Shown: positions 44,320-55,515 of the stretch, piece by piece
How positions within the stretch are numbered: position 1 is the first letter of the stretch
Layout of the letters: each line of letters begins with the position of its first letter
NCBI RefSeq assembly: GCF_014779765.1
Contig: NZ_JACXZA010000005.1
Span: 186,001 to 250,000, forward strand
Direction: 5' to 3'
DNA length: 64,000 nt
Source: Paenibacillus terricola
GTDB taxonomy: Bacteria; Bacillota; Bacilli; Paenibacillales; Paenibacillaceae
Position numbers and translations under genes: made by a program
Notes under the pieces: generated by a model
Database searches by the model: none
Seen by the model: the letters and a program-made list of their open reading frames with translations, nothing else
Told to the model about the DNA's origin: nothing

Positions 44320-44341
44320 TTAGGTGCACTTCTGCACCTAA
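44320..44341. repeat. TTAGGTGCA palindrome, copy 2
   Basis: TTAGGTGCA-CTTCT-GCACCTAA, 52 bp from copy 1 and nearly identical to it. Confidence 0.7.
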
Positions 44342-44351
44342 GTCCGCGAGT

Positions 44352-44960
44352 TTACCCAATCGTCACGCGGCGTCCGTCGAGCGCGACCCGGCCTGCGGCG
44401 ATTTGCGCCACGACCCAAGGGAACAGTGTCTGCTCTGTCGCGTGAATCCGCTGCGCGAGTGACGCTTCCGTATCGTCCTGCTCTACCTCGACAGTCCGCT
44501 GCGCGATGATTGGTCCGCTGTCCAGCCCGCCATCCACATAGTGAACGGTAACGCCTGTCAGCTTCACGCCATATTCGTAAGCTTGTCCAATGCCGTTCAC
44601 GCCCGGGAATGCCGGCAGCAATGAAGGATGGATGTTGATCATGCGGCCATAATATGGCTCAACAAGCGTTGATGTCACAATCCGCATGTAACCTGCCAAT
44701 ACGATGAGCTCGACGCCGCGGCGCTCCAGCTCCGCAACGATCTCCGCCTCGTAGGCTTCACGGGATGGATAGTCCTTCGGCTTGAACACGAATGTGTCTA
44801 CGCCAGCAAGACGCGCCCGCTCAACGACAGGCGCCGAAGGTTTATCGCAAACCAAAAGCTCGATGGTCACATCGAGCTTTTGATCCCGTACCGCATCAGC
44901 CAGCGCTTGAAAGTTCGTGCCCTGGCCGGATGCAAATACAGCAACACGCAATTTGCTCAT
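44352..44960 (-). CDS. purN: Phosphoribosylglycinamide formyltransferase
   Basis: 202 aa. It overlaps the purM stop by 1 nt. It has the formyltransferase opening VAVFASGQGTNFQAL, the catalytic Asn/His/Asp region (MINIHPSLLPAFPG and VHYVDGGLDSGPII). It uses 10-formyl-THF. Confidence 0.93.
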   Translation of the reverse strand: MSKLRVAVFASGQGTNFQALADAVRDQKLDVTIELLVCDKPSAPVVERARLAGVDTFVFKPKDYPSREAYEAEIVAELERRGVELIVLAGYMRIVTSTLVEPYYGRMINIHPSLLPAFPGVNGIGQAYEYGVKLTGVTVHYVDGGLDSGPIIAQRTVEVEQDDTEASLAQRIHATEQTLFPWVVAQIAAGRVALDGRRVTIG

Positions 44961-46006
44961 TAGACTTCTGCCCCCGTGAACGTCACGATGCGGTTGCCCG
45001 CTGTAACGTCGCCGATCCGGTAAGCTTTCTCGCCTAGATCAGCCAGAACGCTAAGCGCTTTGTCCGCTTGATCAGCAGGAACAACGACTACGAGGCCGAT
45101 GCCCATGTTGAACGTCGTGAACATGTCGCGGTTCGTGATGGAGCCTTTAGCCTGCATCAGGTTGAAGATCGGTTGAATTGGCCACGAGCCGTATTCAACG
45201 TTCACGTTCACGCCGTCTGGCAGTACGCGCGGGATGTTCTCGATGAAACCGCCGCCCGTAATGTGCGCCATACCCTTAACCGTTACTTGCTCTGCAAGCG
45301 CCAGTGCGGATTTTACATATATCTTTGTTGGTTCGATCAGTACGTCGCCCAGCTTCGCGCCATCCAGCTCAGGAAGCGCGTCCTGCAGGCTGTAGCCGCT
45401 TTGCTCAAGCAGCAGACGGCGAACGAGCGAGTAGCCGTTGCTGTGAATGCCGCTCGATGCTACGCCGATAATCGCATCGCCAGGAGCGATCGTCGTGCCG
45501 TCGATAATTTTCTTCTTGTCTACGATACCAACCGTGAAGCCTGCGATATCATATTCTTCGCCTTGGTACATGCCTGGCATCTCTGCCGTCTCGCCGCCGA
45601 TCAACGCGCAGCCTGCTTGTTGGCAGCCGTCTGCGATGCCTTTGACGATAGCTTCGATCTTCTCTGGCTCTACCTTGCCGCATGCGAGGTAGTCGAGGAA
45701 GAAGAGCGGCTCAGCGCCTTGCACGATAATATCGTTCACGCACATAGCGACCGCATCGATACCGATCGTGTCATGCTTGTCCATCGCAAAAGCGATTTTC
45801 AGCTTCGTACCGACGCCGTCAGTACCGGATACGAGAACTGGCTCCTCGTATTTATCCTTGTTCAGTCCGAACAGGCCGCCGAAACCGCCGAGATCGGTCA
45901 GCACTTCCGGGCGGAACGTCCGTTTCACATGCTTCTTCATCCGTTCGACTGCTTCATTGCCTGCCGCGATATCGACGCCGGCTTCTTTATAAGCTTCAGA
46001 TGACAC
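44960..46006 (-). CDS. purM: Phosphoribosylformylglycinamidine cyclo-ligase
   Basis: 348 aa; start taken at GTG 46006 with GGAGTG upstream, and a TTG one codon earlier is possible. AIR synthetase features: [40 protein letters not shown] and [13 protein letters not shown]. It makes the imidazole ring of AIR using ATP. Confidence 0.94.
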   Translation of the reverse strand: MSSEAYKEAGVDIAAGNEAVERMKKHVKRTFRPEVLTDLGGFGGLFGLNKDKYEEPVLVSGTDGVGTKLKIAFAMDKHDTIGIDAVAMCVNDIIVQGAEPLFFLDYLACGKVEPEKIEAIVKGIADGCQQAGCALIGGETAEMPGMYQGEEYDIAGFTVGIVDKKKIIDGTTIAPGDAIIGVASSGIHSNGYSLVRRLLLEQSGYSLQDALPELDGAKLGDVLIEPTKIYVKSALALAEQVTVKGMAHITGGGFIENIPRVLPDGVNVNVEYGSWPIQPIFNLMQAKGSITNRDMFTTFNMGIGLVVVVPADQADKALSVLADLGEKAYRIGDVTAGNRIVTFTGAEV

Positions 46007-46055
46007 CAACAGTCACTCCTTATCGTTCGATCGTATACCCGCTAATCGGGTTGTA

Positions 46056-47534
46056 TTAACAGCTGCAGCTCTTGTCCGACGACTCGTCAACCGGTGTCGG
46101 GTAGTGGTTGTTGAAGCAAGCCATGCACAGGCCGCTGTCTTCGATATCGTTGCCGATGCCAACCGTATCTACCAAGCCATCGCCGCTTAAGAAATAAAGC
46201 GAATCCGCGTTGATCGCCTTGCGAATCTCTTCGACCGTCTTCGACGATGCGATGAGCTCCTTGCGGTCTGGCGTATCGATACCATAGTAGCAAGGGTTTG
46301 CAAATGGAGGCGAAGTAATGCGTACATGCACTTCCGTCGCGCCTGCTTCGCGAAGCAGGTTAACGATGCGAAGCGATGTCGTGCCGCGTACGATCGAGTC
46401 ATCGATCATAACGACGCGTTTGCCTTCAACGATCTTGCGAACGGCGGACAACTTCATCTTGACGCCCTTCTCGCGAAGCTCTTGAGAAGGCTGGATGAAC
46501 GTCCGACCTGTATATTTATTTTTGATAAGTCCAAGCTCGTAAGGAATGCCCGTCTGCTCCGCATAACCGATAGCTGCCGAAATCGAAGAATCCGGAACGC
46601 CAGTTACGATGTCTGCATCAACAAAAGACTCAAGCGCCAGACGTTGACCCATCTTCTTACGCGTCATATGCAGGTTGGCACCATGAATATCGCTGTCCGG
46701 GCGAGCAAAATAGATGTACTCCATCGCGCATACCGCTTTGCGCTCTGCTTTCGCGAAACGCTCTTCACGCATGCCGTCGCGATCCAATACCAGCATTTCG
46801 CCTGGCATAATGTCGCGAACGAACTCAGCGCCAACAACCTCGAATGCGCATGTTTCCGAAGAGAACACATAACCGTCGCCTAGCTTCGCCATCGCAAGAG
46901 GACGCAAGCCGTTCGTATCTGATGCGACAATCAGTTTGTCGTTCGTCATGATCAGGAATGCGAAACCGCCGATAACACGCTGAAGCGCGTCACGAGCTGC
47001 CTCGACAAAGTCCTTATCCGAACGTGCGATCAAGTGAGCGATAACTTCCGTGTCGCTCGACGTCTGGAAGATCGAGCCTTTGCGCTCGAGCTCCTGACGA
47101 ATCTCAGGCGCGTTCACAAGGTTACCATTCGTTGCGATTGCAAGGTCGCCATCACGGTATTTGAAGATGAGCGGCTGAGCGTTCGCCAGCTTGCTCTCAC
47201 CAGCTGTCGAGTAACGAACGTGACCGATCGAGCGGTCGCCCGTCAGTGTGCTCAGTACATCCTGCGTGAACACTTCTTTCACCAGGCCCATGCCGCGGTG
47301 ATAATTGAAGTTACGCGGGTTGTCACCCTCAACCGTACAAATGCCCGAGCTTTCCTCGCCACGGTGCTGCAGTGCATGCAGCCCATAGTAGGAAAGGGAG
47401 GCAGCGTTCGGGCAATTGAATACCCCGAACACGCCGCACTCCTCACGCAATTTGTCAAAAATATCGTCTCGTCCAATGCCTTCGTTATAATGGTCTCCGG
47501 TCCACAGCGTTAGCTGCTTCACTTCATGAGACAT
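46056..47534 (-). CDS. purF: Amidophosphoribosyltransferase
   Basis: 492 aa. It catalyses the first step, PRPP + glutamine to phosphoribosylamine. The catalytic N-terminal Cys is Cys33 in EECGVFG, so a 32-residue propeptide must be removed, longer than the 11 residues known for Bacillus subtilis. The PRPP loop is [13 protein letters not shown]. Cysteines in the C-terminal region ([12 protein letters not shown]) fit the iron-sulfur type. The start overlaps purL by 16 nt. Confidence 0.94.
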   Translation of the reverse strand: MSHEVKQLTLWTGDHYNEGIGRDDIFDKLREECGVFGVFNCPNAASLSYYGLHALQHRGEESSGICTVEGDNPRNFNYHRGMGLVKEVFTQDVLSTLTGDRSIGHVRYSTAGESKLANAQPLIFKYRDGDLAIATNGNLVNAPEIRQELERKGSIFQTSSDTEVIAHLIARSDKDFVEAARDALQRVIGGFAFLIMTNDKLIVASDTNGLRPLAMAKLGDGYVFSSETCAFEVVGAEFVRDIMPGEMLVLDRDGMREERFAKAERKAVCAMEYIYFARPDSDIHGANLHMTRKKMGQRLALESFVDADIVTGVPDSSISAAIGYAEQTGIPYELGLIKNKYTGRTFIQPSQELREKGVKMKLSAVRKIVEGKRVVMIDDSIVRGTTSLRIVNLLREAGATEVHVRITSPPFANPCYYGIDTPDRKELIASSKTVEEIRKAINADSLYFLSGDGLVDTVGIGNDIEDSGLCMACFNNHYPTPVDESSDKSCSC

Positions 47535-49765
47535 GGGATCGCTTCCTTCCAGACCTTCTCCAGTTGTTCAACCGGCGCGTTGACGCCTTGGTTGCCGTTC
47601 ACTTGAATGTTCAGCGTTGCTGCTGCCGTTACCGTACCGATTGCTGCGTTCACTACGCCACGCTCTTTCAGAAGCGCCTGAAGCTCAGCTGCTTTGTCAG
47701 CCTTAGCCGTAAGAAGAATACGCGATTGCGATTCGCTGAACAGTGCATGGTCAGCGCGAAGCTCCGTTGCTACATTAACGCTAGCGCCGAGTCCCGTACC
47801 GAAGCACGATTCTGCTACTGCTACAGCCAGACCGCCTTCGCTCAGGTCATGCGCCGAAGCGACGAGGCCAGCGCGGATTGCTTCGAGCACTGCGTTCTGG
47901 GTGCGCTTCTCGACTGCGAGGTCGATTTGCGGCGGACGGCCTTCTGTCTTGCCTTGCAGGACGTATTGCAGCTCGCTGCCGCCCATCTCTGCTTTCGTCT
48001 CGCCGAGGAGGACGATAACGTCGCCTTCGGATTTGAACGATTGCGTCGTAATATGATCAATGTCGTGCACGAGACCAACCATGCCGATAACCGGCGTTGG
48101 GTAGATCGCGCCTTTTGCATTCTCGTTGTACAGGGAGACGTTGCCGCCGATAACCGGCGTTTCGAGCGTTACGCAAGCTTCGCTCATGCCGTCTGCCGCT
48201 TTCTCGATCTGCCAGAACACTTCAGGCTTCTCAGGGGAGCCGAAGTTCAGGTTGTCCGTAACCGCGAGCGGCTCAGCGCCGGAGCAAACGATGTTGCGGG
48301 ATGCTTCCGCTACTGCGATACGTCCGCCCACTTCTGGATCGAGGTATACGTAACGACCGTTGCAGTCCGTCGTCATCGCGAGCGCTTTGCGCGTGCCGCG
48401 AATCGTTACAACCGCTGCGTCCGAACCTGGCTGAACAGCCGTGCTCGTGCGAACCATGTAGTCGTATTGGTTGTAAACCCACTCTTTGCTTGCTACCGTC
48501 GGCGATCCGAGCACTTGCTTCAGCGCGCCCGTCAGATCCGTTACTTCTGGGTAAGCAGTCGTATCGATCTTCGCGTTCGCTGCATAGTATGCAGGCTCTT
48601 GGGACGGTTTGTTGTAAACCGGGCACTCGTCAACGAGTGCTTTAACCGGCATGTCGGCTACTTGCTCGCCTTTGTGGAACAGGCGGAGACGACCGTCGTC
48701 CGTTACTTTACCGACCTTCGCGCAGATAACGCCCCAACGATCGAAGATTTCTTGTGCTTGTGCTTCATTCTCAGGCGTTACAACGAACAACATACGTTCT
48801 TGCGACTCGGAGAGCATCATTTCGTAAGGCGTCATGTCCTTCTCGCGTTGCGGCACTTGGTCGAGGTACAGCTCGAGGCCGTTGCCTGCCTTCGATGCCA
48901 TCTCGGAGCTGGAGCATGTCAGACCTGCAGCGCCCATGTCCTGGATACCGAGAACGATACCGGAGTTGATCAGCTCGAGCGTAGCTTCCATAACGAGCTT
49001 CTCCATGAACGGGTCGCCGACTTGTACAGCCGTTTTCTTCTCTTCGGATTCTTCCGACAGCTCAACGGATGCGAATGTTGCACCGTGGATACCGTCGCGG
49101 CCCGTTGCTGGACCAACGTAGAATACCGGATTGCCTACACCCTTCGCTACACCGCGTTGGATTTTATCGTGATCGATGAGGCCAACGCACATCGCGTTAA
49201 CGAGCGGATTGCCTTCGTAGCTTTCGTCGAACATGACTTCTCCGCCAACTGTAGGAATACCGATACAGTTGCCGTAGCCAGCGATGCCGCTGACAACGTT
49301 CTCGAACAAATATTTAACGCGATCATTCTCAAGACGACCGAAACGGAGGCTGTTAAGCGACGCGATCGGACGAGCACCCATGGAGAAAATGTCGCGGATA
49401 ATGCCGCCTACGCCCGTTGCTGCGCCTTGGTAAGGCTCAACTGCCGACGGGTGGTTATGCGATTCGATTTTGAATACAACCGCTTGGTTGTCGCCGATGT
49501 CCACGATGCCGGCGCCTTCGCCCGGACCCATCAGAACTTTCGGTCCCGTGATTGGGAACTTCTTCAGAATCGGCTTGGAGTTCTTGTACGCGCAGTGTTC
49601 CGACCACATAACGCTGAATACGCCGATCTCTGTATAGTTAGGCAGGCGGCCCAAGAATCCGCAGATAAGCTCGAATTCATAGTCGCTCACACCGAATTGC
49701 TGATAAATCTTCTGATCAACGATCTGTTGTGCTGTTGGCTCCTTAGCCGTTAACTGCTGCGCCAT
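47519..49765 (-). CDS. purL: Phosphoribosylformylglycinamidine synthase large subunit
   Basis: 748 aa from ATG 49765, since GGAGGG lies 6 nt upstream; the ORF six codons longer starts at the ribosome site itself. Small-type PurL with [34 protein letters not shown], and two AIRS-like halves. It works with PurS and PurQ, whose genes precede it; it overlaps the purQ end by about 23 nt. Confidence 0.95.
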   Translation of the reverse strand: MAQQLTAKEPTAQQIVDQKIYQQFGVSDYEFELICGFLGRLPNYTEIGVFSVMWSEHCAYKNSKPILKKFPITGPKVLMGPGEGAGIVDIGDNQAVVFKIESHNHPSAVEPYQGAATGVGGIIRDIFSMGARPIASLNSLRFGRLENDRVKYLFENVVSGIAGYGNCIGIPTVGGEVMFDESYEGNPLVNAMCVGLIDHDKIQRGVAKGVGNPVFYVGPATGRDGIHGATFASVELSEESEEKKTAVQVGDPFMEKLVMEATLELINSGIVLGIQDMGAAGLTCSSSEMASKAGNGLELYLDQVPQREKDMTPYEMMLSESQERMLFVVTPENEAQAQEIFDRWGVICAKVGKVTDDGRLRLFHKGEQVADMPVKALVDECPVYNKPSQEPAYYAANAKIDTTAYPEVTDLTGALKQVLGSPTVASKEWVYNQYDYMVRTSTAVQPGSDAAVVTIRGTRKALAMTTDCNGRYVYLDPEVGGRIAVAEASRNIVCSGAEPLAVTDNLNFGSPEKPEVFWQIEKAADGMSEACVTLETPVIGGNVSLYNENAKGAIYPTPVIGMVGLVHDIDHITTQSFKSEGDVIVLLGETKAEMGGSELQYVLQGKTEGRPPQIDLAVEKRTQNAVLEAIRAGLVASAHDLSEGGLAVAVAESCFGTGLGASVNVATELRADHALFSESQSRILLTAKADKAAELQALLKERGVVNAAIGTVTAAATLNIQVNGNQGVNAPVEQLEKVWKEAIPCLMK

Positions 49766-50438
49766 GTTGTTCCCTCCATGCATTCAAAATCGACGTAAAC
49801 ATCCGTTTGCCGTCTGCCGAACCAAGAATATCAGCGATCGCACGCTCTGGGTGAGGCATCATGCCGACCACATTGCCGCGCTCGTTGCTAATGCCTGCGA
49901 TGTCATCAATCGAGCCGTTCGGGTTAGCGCCCGCTTTGTAACGGAAGACGATCTGGTTGTTCGATTGAAGCTTCGCCAGCGTCTCGTCATCGCAGTAGTA
50001 GTTGCCTTCGCCGTGCGCGATCGGAATGTCGATGATCTCGCCTTCGTTGTATTGATTCGTGAATGCCGTGTTGTTGTTCACAACTTCGAGCAGCGCGCTG
50101 TGGCAGCGGAACTTGAGGTTCTCGTTGCGGCGCAGTACGCCTGGCAGCAGGCCGGCTTCCGTCAAGATCTGGAATCCGTTGCAAATGCCGAGAACGAATT
50201 TGCCTTGCTCAGCAGCTTTGATTACTTCGTTCATTACAGGAGCGAAGCGAGCGATAGCGCCGCAGCGCAGGTAGTCGCCGTAGGAGAAGCCGCCTGGTAC
50301 GAGAATTGCGTCATAGCCGGACAGGTCCGTCGCTGTATGCCATACGAAGTCGACCTTCTGGCCGATTGTATCTTCTACTGCTTTGTAGCAGTCGATGTCG
50401 CAGTTGGAGCCTGGAAATACGAGTACCGCAAATTTCAC
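49743..50438 (-). CDS. purQ: FGAM synthase glutaminase subunit
   Basis: 231 aa, GTG start 50438 with GGAGGG 7 nt upstream inside the purS end. Class I amidotransferase with the catalytic Cys in LGICNGFQ and His/Glu in MPHPERA. It supplies ammonia to PurL. Confidence 0.94.
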   Translation of the reverse strand: MKFAVLVFPGSNCDIDCYKAVEDTIGQKVDFVWHTATDLSGYDAILVPGGFSYGDYLRCGAIARFAPVMNEVIKAAEQGKFVLGICNGFQILTEAGLLPGVLRRNENLKFRCHSALLEVVNNNTAFTNQYNEGEIIDIPIAHGEGNYYCDDETLAKLQSNNQIVFRYKAGANPNGSIDDIAGISNERGNVVGMMPHPERAIADILGSADGKRMFTSILNAWREQHGAAVNG

Positions 50439-50441
50439 GTC

Positions 50442-50684
50442 TTAGCCCTCCAGTTCAACACGATAGTCTTCAACAACAACGTTAGCCAGCAGCTTCTCGC
50501 ACATTGCCTTTACGCGTGCTTCCGCTTCCGTTTTATCGTTCGTGTCCAGTTCAAGCTCGAGGTATTTGCCGATACGTACGCCGCCTACTTCTGCGAAGCC
50601 CATCGTATGGAGTGCGCCTTGGACTGCCGTTCCTTGCGGGTCCAATACGTTTTCTTTGATCGTAACGTAAACCTTTGCTTTCAT
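50442..50684 (-). CDS. purS: FGAM synthase subunit PurS
   Basis: 80 aa, start after AGGAGG. Small alpha/beta bridging subunit of the PurLQS complex, with the typical VLDPQGTAVQGALHTMGF segment. Confidence 0.93.
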   Translation of the reverse strand: MKAKVYVTIKENVLDPQGTAVQGALHTMGFAEVGGVRIGKYLELELDTNDKTEAEARVKAMCEKLLANVVVEDYRVELEG

Positions 50685-50863
50685 TGGGAAATTCCTCCTA
50701 AAGGGTTTGTGAATGCTGGCATTCCGCGTTAGCGGGATTGACCTTGCGGCAAACGCTGCATCGGAAGCTATCGCTTAAGGTGCGATGCAATGTGCATTCG
50801 CTTGAATGATTGTTGATCTATCGTATCGGCAGACAAGCTGCTGCTGCCGTTCATGCTCATGTA

Positions 50864-51757
50864 TTAACTCAATTCCTTGCCCGTCAAACGACGATAAATA
50901 TCGCGGTAACGATTCGTCGTCTCTTCAACGACCGATGCAGGCAGCGGAGCTGGCTTGCTGTTCTTGTCCCAATCCGAGCTCAGGAGATAAGTCCGTACCG
51001 GCTCTTTATCCATGCTGTCGATTTCCGTGTCGAGCTCATACTTGTCCGTCGCCCAGAAGCGCGAAGAGTCCGGTGTGAAGATCTCGTCGATCAGAATGAC
51101 TTTGCCATCGATAATGCCGAATTCGAATTTGCAGTCGGCGAGCACGATGCCGCGCTCTGCGCAGTAGCTGTGAGCGAACTCATACAGCTTGATGCTGCGG
51201 TCGCGAAGCTCTGCTGCGATGTCCTTGCCAACAAGCTCTTCCATGCGCTCGAACGGGATGTCCTCGTCGTGGCCCACGTCGTTCTTCGCTGCAGGCGTGA
51301 AAATCGGTTGCTGGAAACGTTCGTTCTTACGCATGCCTGCTGGCAGTTCGATACCGTTAATCGCTTGCGTCTGCTGGTATTGTCTCCAACCGCCGCCAGT
51401 GATATAGCCGCGTACGACACACTCGATGTCGATGCGTTCTGCTTTCTTCGTTACCATGATGCGGTTGCGAAGCAGCTCAGGCTCGGTGATCACGTCGCCA
51501 AGCTTGTTGACGTCCGTGTGGACAACATGGTTCGGCTGCATCGCTGCCGTCTGCTCGAACCAGAATGCCGACAGGCTGTTCAGCACATTGCCTTTGTCCG
51601 GTACGGCTGGGTCCAGCACGTAGTCGAATGCACTGATGCGGTCCGTTACGACGATCAGGAAATGCTCGCCGAGGTCGTACAGCTCGCGTACTTTCCCTTT
51701 GTATACGAGCGGAGCTTTAACATAATCAACTGCCGTTGAGATTGCTTGGGAAGCCAC
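50864..51757 (-). CDS. purC: SAICAR synthase
   Basis: 297 aa, GTG start with GGGAGATGAG upstream. ATP-grasp-like fold: VYKGKVRELYDLG, TDRISAFDYVLD, ECVVRGYITGGGW, ILADCKFEFGI and IDEIFTPDSSRFW. It is longer than the 240-aa Bacillus subtilis enzyme and matches the about 300-aa class. It couples CAIR and aspartate. Confidence 0.94.
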   Translation of the reverse strand: MASQAISTAVDYVKAPLVYKGKVRELYDLGEHFLIVVTDRISAFDYVLDPAVPDKGNVLNSLSAFWFEQTAAMQPNHVVHTDVNKLGDVITEPELLRNRIMVTKKAERIDIECVVRGYITGGGWRQYQQTQAINGIELPAGMRKNERFQQPIFTPAAKNDVGHDEDIPFERMEELVGKDIAAELRDRSIKLYEFAHSYCAERGIVLADCKFEFGIIDGKVILIDEIFTPDSSRFWATDKYELDTEIDSMDKEPVRTYLLSSDWDKNSKPAPLPASVVEETTNRYRDIYRRLTGKELS

Positions 51758-51806
51758 TTGAGACTCATCTCCCTAATTTACCCCAAACCCCACGGGGCTT
51801 CTTTTT

Positions 51807-52020
51807 CTACCCACCCAAACCCTCCCTGCAAGGGAGGGCCCCAAAGAATTCCATCCTCTGGACTCCGGAATGGGCTTGTCTTGCTACGGTGGAGCGTGTC
51901 CACGCTTTCTTGCGATGCTCTACCCACCCAAACCCTCCCTGCAAGGGAGGGCCCCAGAGGATCCATCCTCTGGACTCCGGAATGGGCTGTCTTGCTACGG
52001 TGGAGCGTGTCCACGCTTTC
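51807..52020. repeat. 113-bp tandem pair carrying palindromes C and D
   Basis: Two units begin CTACCCACCCAAACCCTCCC at 51807 and 51920, 113 bp apart. Each holds the CCCTCCCT-GCA-AGGGAGGG hairpin (51820-51838 and 51933-51951) and a GGAGCGTGTCCACGCTT segment. The element is homologous to copy A at 40430. The 470-nt purB-purC gap (51758-52226) has only these repeats and further short palindromes such as GTCCCTTGCGGGAC and CATCCCTGCGGGATG. Confidence 0.8.
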
Positions 52021-52226
52021 CGTCCCTGGCGGGACCCGCTCTCATATTTGCGTATCTAGATTTGGTAACACGTGTGCTTCATTATTCGACGCGCCCTAGT
52101 TACTCCGTGCTGTAAGCCGCTTGTCGTCCCTTGCGGGACACGCTCTTGGCTAGTGCGTACCTTGTGGGCTTCGCGCTAGCGAGACATCCCTGCGGGATGC
52201 GCTGCGCTTTGCATGATTTAAATTGC

Positions 52227-53522
52227 TTAGTTCAGGCCCAAACGCGTGAAGATCGTGTGCACGTGCTTCAGGTGCCATGCCGGGTTGAATGCATCTTCGA
52301 TCTCTTCTGCCGACAGCACGTTCGTGATCTCTGGCGTTTCTGCGATGAGATCGCGGAATTGACGCTGCGTTTCCCATGCTTGCATCGCGCGCGGTTGAAC
52401 CGTGTCGTATGCTTGCTCGCGGCTGAAGCCTTTGTCGATCAGCTTCGTCATGATGCGGCCGGAGAATGGTACGCCGTACGTCGACATCATGTTGCGCTTC
52501 ATGTTCTCCGGGAACACCGTCAGGTTAGCGATGATGTTGCCCAGGCGGTTCAGCATGTAGTTCAGCAGCATCGTTGCGTCCGGCAGGATGATTCGCTCAA
52601 CCGACGAGTGGCTGATATCGCGCTCGTGCCAGAGCGGAACGTTCTCGTATGCCGATACCATGTGGCCGCGGATAACGCGTGCCAGACCGGAGATGTTCTC
52701 GCAGCCGATCGGGTTGCGTTTGTGCGGCATTGCCGACGAACCTTTCTGACCCTTCGCGAATGGCTCTTCCACTTCACGGAATTCACTCTTCTGCAGCGCG
52801 CGGATTTCCGTTGCGAACTTGTCGAGCGACGTAGCTACGAGTGCGAGCGTCGCCATGTATTCTGCGTGGCGGTCGCGTTGGAGCGTTTGCGTCGAGATCG
52901 GAGCCGGCTTCGTGCCGAGCTTCTTACAAACAAACTCTTCAACGAACGGATCGATGTTCGCGTACGTACCTACAGCACCGGAGATTTTGCCGAATTGAAC
53001 GCCGTCTGCTGCACGGTTGAAGCGCTCCAGGTTACGTTTCATCTCTTCATACCAGAGGGCAAGCTTCAGACCAAACGTCGTTGGCTCTGCGTGTACGCCG
53101 TGCGTACGGCCCATCATTGGCGTGTCTTTGTATTTCACTGCTTGTCCGCGAAGGATCTCAACGAAGCGCTCGATGTCGGCGCGAAGAATTTCGTTCGCTT
53201 GGCGAAGCAGGTAACCGTTAGCTGTATCTACAACGTCCGTCGACGTCAGGCCGTAGTGAACCCATTTGCGCTCCGGACCTACTGTTTCGGATACGGCACG
53301 CGTGAATGCGATAACGTCGTGGCGCGTTTCAAGTTCGATTTCGTTAATGCGGTCAATGTCGAACGAAGCGTTCGCGCGAAGTGCTTCTACGTCCTCGCGT
53401 GGAATAACACCGAGCTCTACCCAAGCTTCGCATGCGCAAAGCTCAACTTCGAGCCAAGCCTTGAATTTATTCTCCTCGGTCCAAATCGCTCTCATCTCTG
53501 GTCTGCTGTAACGCTCCAACAT
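52227..53522 (-). CDS. purB: Adenylosuccinate lyase
   Basis: 431 aa, AAGG upstream of ATG. Fumarase/aspartase superfamily: [24 protein letters not shown], and the signature [15 protein letters not shown] with the catalytic Ser. It acts twice in purine synthesis (SAICAR and adenylosuccinate cleavage). Confidence 0.95.
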   Translation of the reverse strand: MLERYSRPEMRAIWTEENKFKAWLEVELCACEAWVELGVIPREDVEALRANASFDIDRINEIELETRHDVIAFTRAVSETVGPERKWVHYGLTSTDVVDTANGYLLRQANEILRADIERFVEILRGQAVKYKDTPMMGRTHGVHAEPTTFGLKLALWYEEMKRNLERFNRAADGVQFGKISGAVGTYANIDPFVEEFVCKKLGTKPAPISTQTLQRDRHAEYMATLALVATSLDKFATEIRALQKSEFREVEEPFAKGQKGSSAMPHKRNPIGCENISGLARVIRGHMVSAYENVPLWHERDISHSSVERIILPDATMLLNYMLNRLGNIIANLTVFPENMKRNMMSTYGVPFSGRIMTKLIDKGFSREQAYDTVQPRAMQAWETQRQFRDLIAETPEITNVLSAEEIEDAFNPAWHLKHVHTIFTRLGLN

Positions 53523-53529
53523 CTTACCT

Positions 53530-54690
53530 TCACACCTTCCAAATTGATGTTTCTTCTATATATTGCAGCGCCTTGTCCGTATTCTCGGCCAGGACGTTGA
53601 CATGCCCCATCTTGCGTTTGTGTACCGCGTCTTTCTTGCCATACAAATGAACCTTCGGCGCTACGCCATGTCGTGCAGCCGCCTCATCCGGCTTCGCCAT
53701 CCGCTCGAGCAGCGGTTCAACATGCTGTCCGAGCACGTTGACCATGACGACCGGCGTAAGCAGCGATGTATCGCCCAGCGGCAATCCGCAGATCGCTCGC
53801 ACATGCTGTTCGAACTGCGATGTCCGGCAAGCCTCCATCGTATAGTGTCCGCTGTTATGCGGTCGTGGAGCCAGCTCGTTCACATACAAGCCGTCTTGCT
53901 CCGACCAGAACAACTCGACTGCAATCAAGCCCGCGACGCCAAGTCCTTCCGCAATGCGAGCGGCTAGCTGCTCAGCTTCGCGCTGGATGTCTTCAGGTAT
54001 ACGTGCCGGAACGATCGATAGGTGCAAAATGTTCTCGACGTGAATATTCTCCGCCGCCGGGAACGTCTTAATCTCGCCTGTCGTGCTCCGTGCAGCAATG
54101 ACGGACAGTTCCTTATCGAACTTAATGAACTGTTCGAGCACAAGCTCGGTACCCGCCTTCGCCAACGTCTCGTATGCCTCGTCGATCTCGCTCTCGCTCT
54201 TAATGACCCACTGGCCTTTGCCGTCGTAGCCCCCTGTAGCCGTCTTCAGTACGCTTGGCGTTCCGAAAGCCGCTACCGCTTCGCGAAGCTCATCTGCGCT
54301 GCGAATCTCGCGATAAGGCGCTACTCGCACGCCGGAAGCCTCAATGGCACGCTTCTCGCGAAGACGATGCTGTGTCGTATACAGCAACTCGCTGCCTTGC
54401 GGTACATAAGACTCGTCCATCAGCATCGCTGCGACGCCTGCATCGACGTTCTCGAACTCATAGGTGATAACGTCCGAGCGGCGCGCTAGTTCGCGTGCTG
54501 CTTCGCGGTCATTGTAAGCCGCAACAATCTGATCTGCTACTTGACCGCAAGGCGCGTCTTCCGTTGGGTCAAGGGCGATGAACCGATAGCCCATGTTGCT
54601 ACCGGCAATCGCCATCATGCGGCCGAGCTGGCCGCCGCCTAGAATACCGATCGTGCTGCCTGGCAGCAGCGGTGTTGTACGTTCAGACAC
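53530..54690 (-). CDS. purK: N5-carboxyaminoimidazole ribonucleotide synthase
   Basis: 386 aa from GTG 54690, which has GAGGGGG 10 nt upstream; a longer frame reaches into purE but lacks support. ATP-grasp enzyme: [43 protein letters not shown]. It carboxylates AIR using bicarbonate and ATP. Confidence 0.94.
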   Translation of the reverse strand: MSERTTPLLPGSTIGILGGGQLGRMMAIAGSNMGYRFIALDPTEDAPCGQVADQIVAAYNDREAARELARRSDVITYEFENVDAGVAAMLMDESYVPQGSELLYTTQHRLREKRAIEASGVRVAPYREIRSADELREAVAAFGTPSVLKTATGGYDGKGQWVIKSESEIDEAYETLAKAGTELVLEQFIKFDKELSVIAARSTTGEIKTFPAAENIHVENILHLSIVPARIPEDIQREAEQLAARIAEGLGVAGLIAVELFWSEQDGLYVNELAPRPHNSGHYTMEACRTSQFEQHVRAICGLPLGDTSLLTPVVMVNVLGQHVEPLLERMAKPDEAAARHGVAPKVHLYGKKDAVHKRKMGHVNVLAENTDKALQYIEETSIWKV

Positions 54691-54730
54691 CCTGTTCGCG
54701 CCCCCTCGTTTCATCTTTATAACTGTGCTG

Positions 54731-55216
54731 CTACAGCGTTTCGCTGCTTGCCAATACCTCTTGCTTGATACGCTCGCGGCGTGCTTCCACGCGCGCCTGA
54801 AGCGCTGGATCAAATGCGCCAAGCATCTGAGCGGCAAGCAGGCCTGCATTCGTTCCGCCGGCATTGCCGATCGCGACCGTCGCGACTGGAATGCCGCCCG
54901 GCATCTGAACAATCGACAGAAGCGAGTCCAGCCCGCTCAAGTTCGATGACTTGACGGGCACCCCGATAACAGGCAGCGAAGTCTTGGCAGCAACCATGCC
55001 CGGCAAATGAGCAGCGCCGCCTGCACCCGCAATAATGACCTTCAAGCCGCGCTCTACGGCGCTCTCGGCATATTCGAACATTAGATCAGGCGTACGGTGT
55101 GCGGACACGACCTTCTTCTCGTATTCGATGCCGAGCTCTTCGAGCACGTCGCAAGCCAACTTCATCGTATCCCAATCCGACTTGCTGCCCATAATGACGC
55201 CAACTACTGCGGACAT
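54731..55216 (-). CDS. purE: N5-CAIR mutase
   Basis: 161 aa; first gene of the operon. PurE class I features: [36 protein letters not shown]. It converts N5-CAIR to CAIR. It lies about 65 nt downstream of a riboswitch-controlled terminator. Confidence 0.95.
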   Translation of the reverse strand: MSAVVGVIMGSKSDWDTMKLACDVLEELGIEYEKKVVSAHRTPDLMFEYAESAVERGLKVIIAGAGGAAHLPGMVAAKTSLPVIGVPVKSSNLSGLDSLLSIVQMPGGIPVATVAIGNAGGTNAGLLAAQMLGAFDPALQARVEARRERIKQEVLASSETL

Positions 55217-55283
55217 GAATCATAACCACCTTTTTATATGAAAATGTAGTCTAAACTAAATTCTTATACGCATATACGCAAAC

Positions 55284-55318
55284 AAAAAAATCCTAAAAGC
55301 GCTAATCCAGTATTAGGA
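55284..55318 (-). terminator. Riboswitch-linked terminator before purE
   Basis: TCCTAA...TTAGGA hairpin followed by TTTTTTT on the minus strand, between the purine aptamer and purE. It would abort transcription when guanine or hypoxanthine binds. Confidence 0.75.
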
Positions 55319-55448
55319 AAGGCTTCAGGACTAAAGAGCGGCCGCAGGAGCGATCGACTGAACATCAGGCTTAAGCCATTACAACCCAGCCATAACGACA
55401 ATCGAAGCTGCTTCCATCTAGAAGCAGCTCTTATAGTCCCGCTATCCG

Positions 55449-55515
55449 CTCGTAGTCCGGTAATTTAAGGTTTCCGGGTAGATACGCTCGAGCCCTATTC
55501 CCGAGTATATACGAA
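55449..55515 (-). promoter_or_regulatory. Purine (guanine-type) riboswitch of the pur operon
   Basis: The minus strand shows the purine aptamer pattern: P1 TTCGTA / TACGAG, the J1/2 segment TATACTCGGGAATAGGGC, the J2/3 TATCTACC, and J3/1 GACTACG. The C in GACTAC at the specificity position indicates guanine/hypoxanthine. The rest of the stretch up to 56379 (865 nt) has no gene that I can support. Confidence 0.88.

Noticed and set aside
47564-49753. 729-codon open frame antisense to purL
   Set aside because: Cys/Arg-rich composition and no motif; caused by the codon usage of purL.
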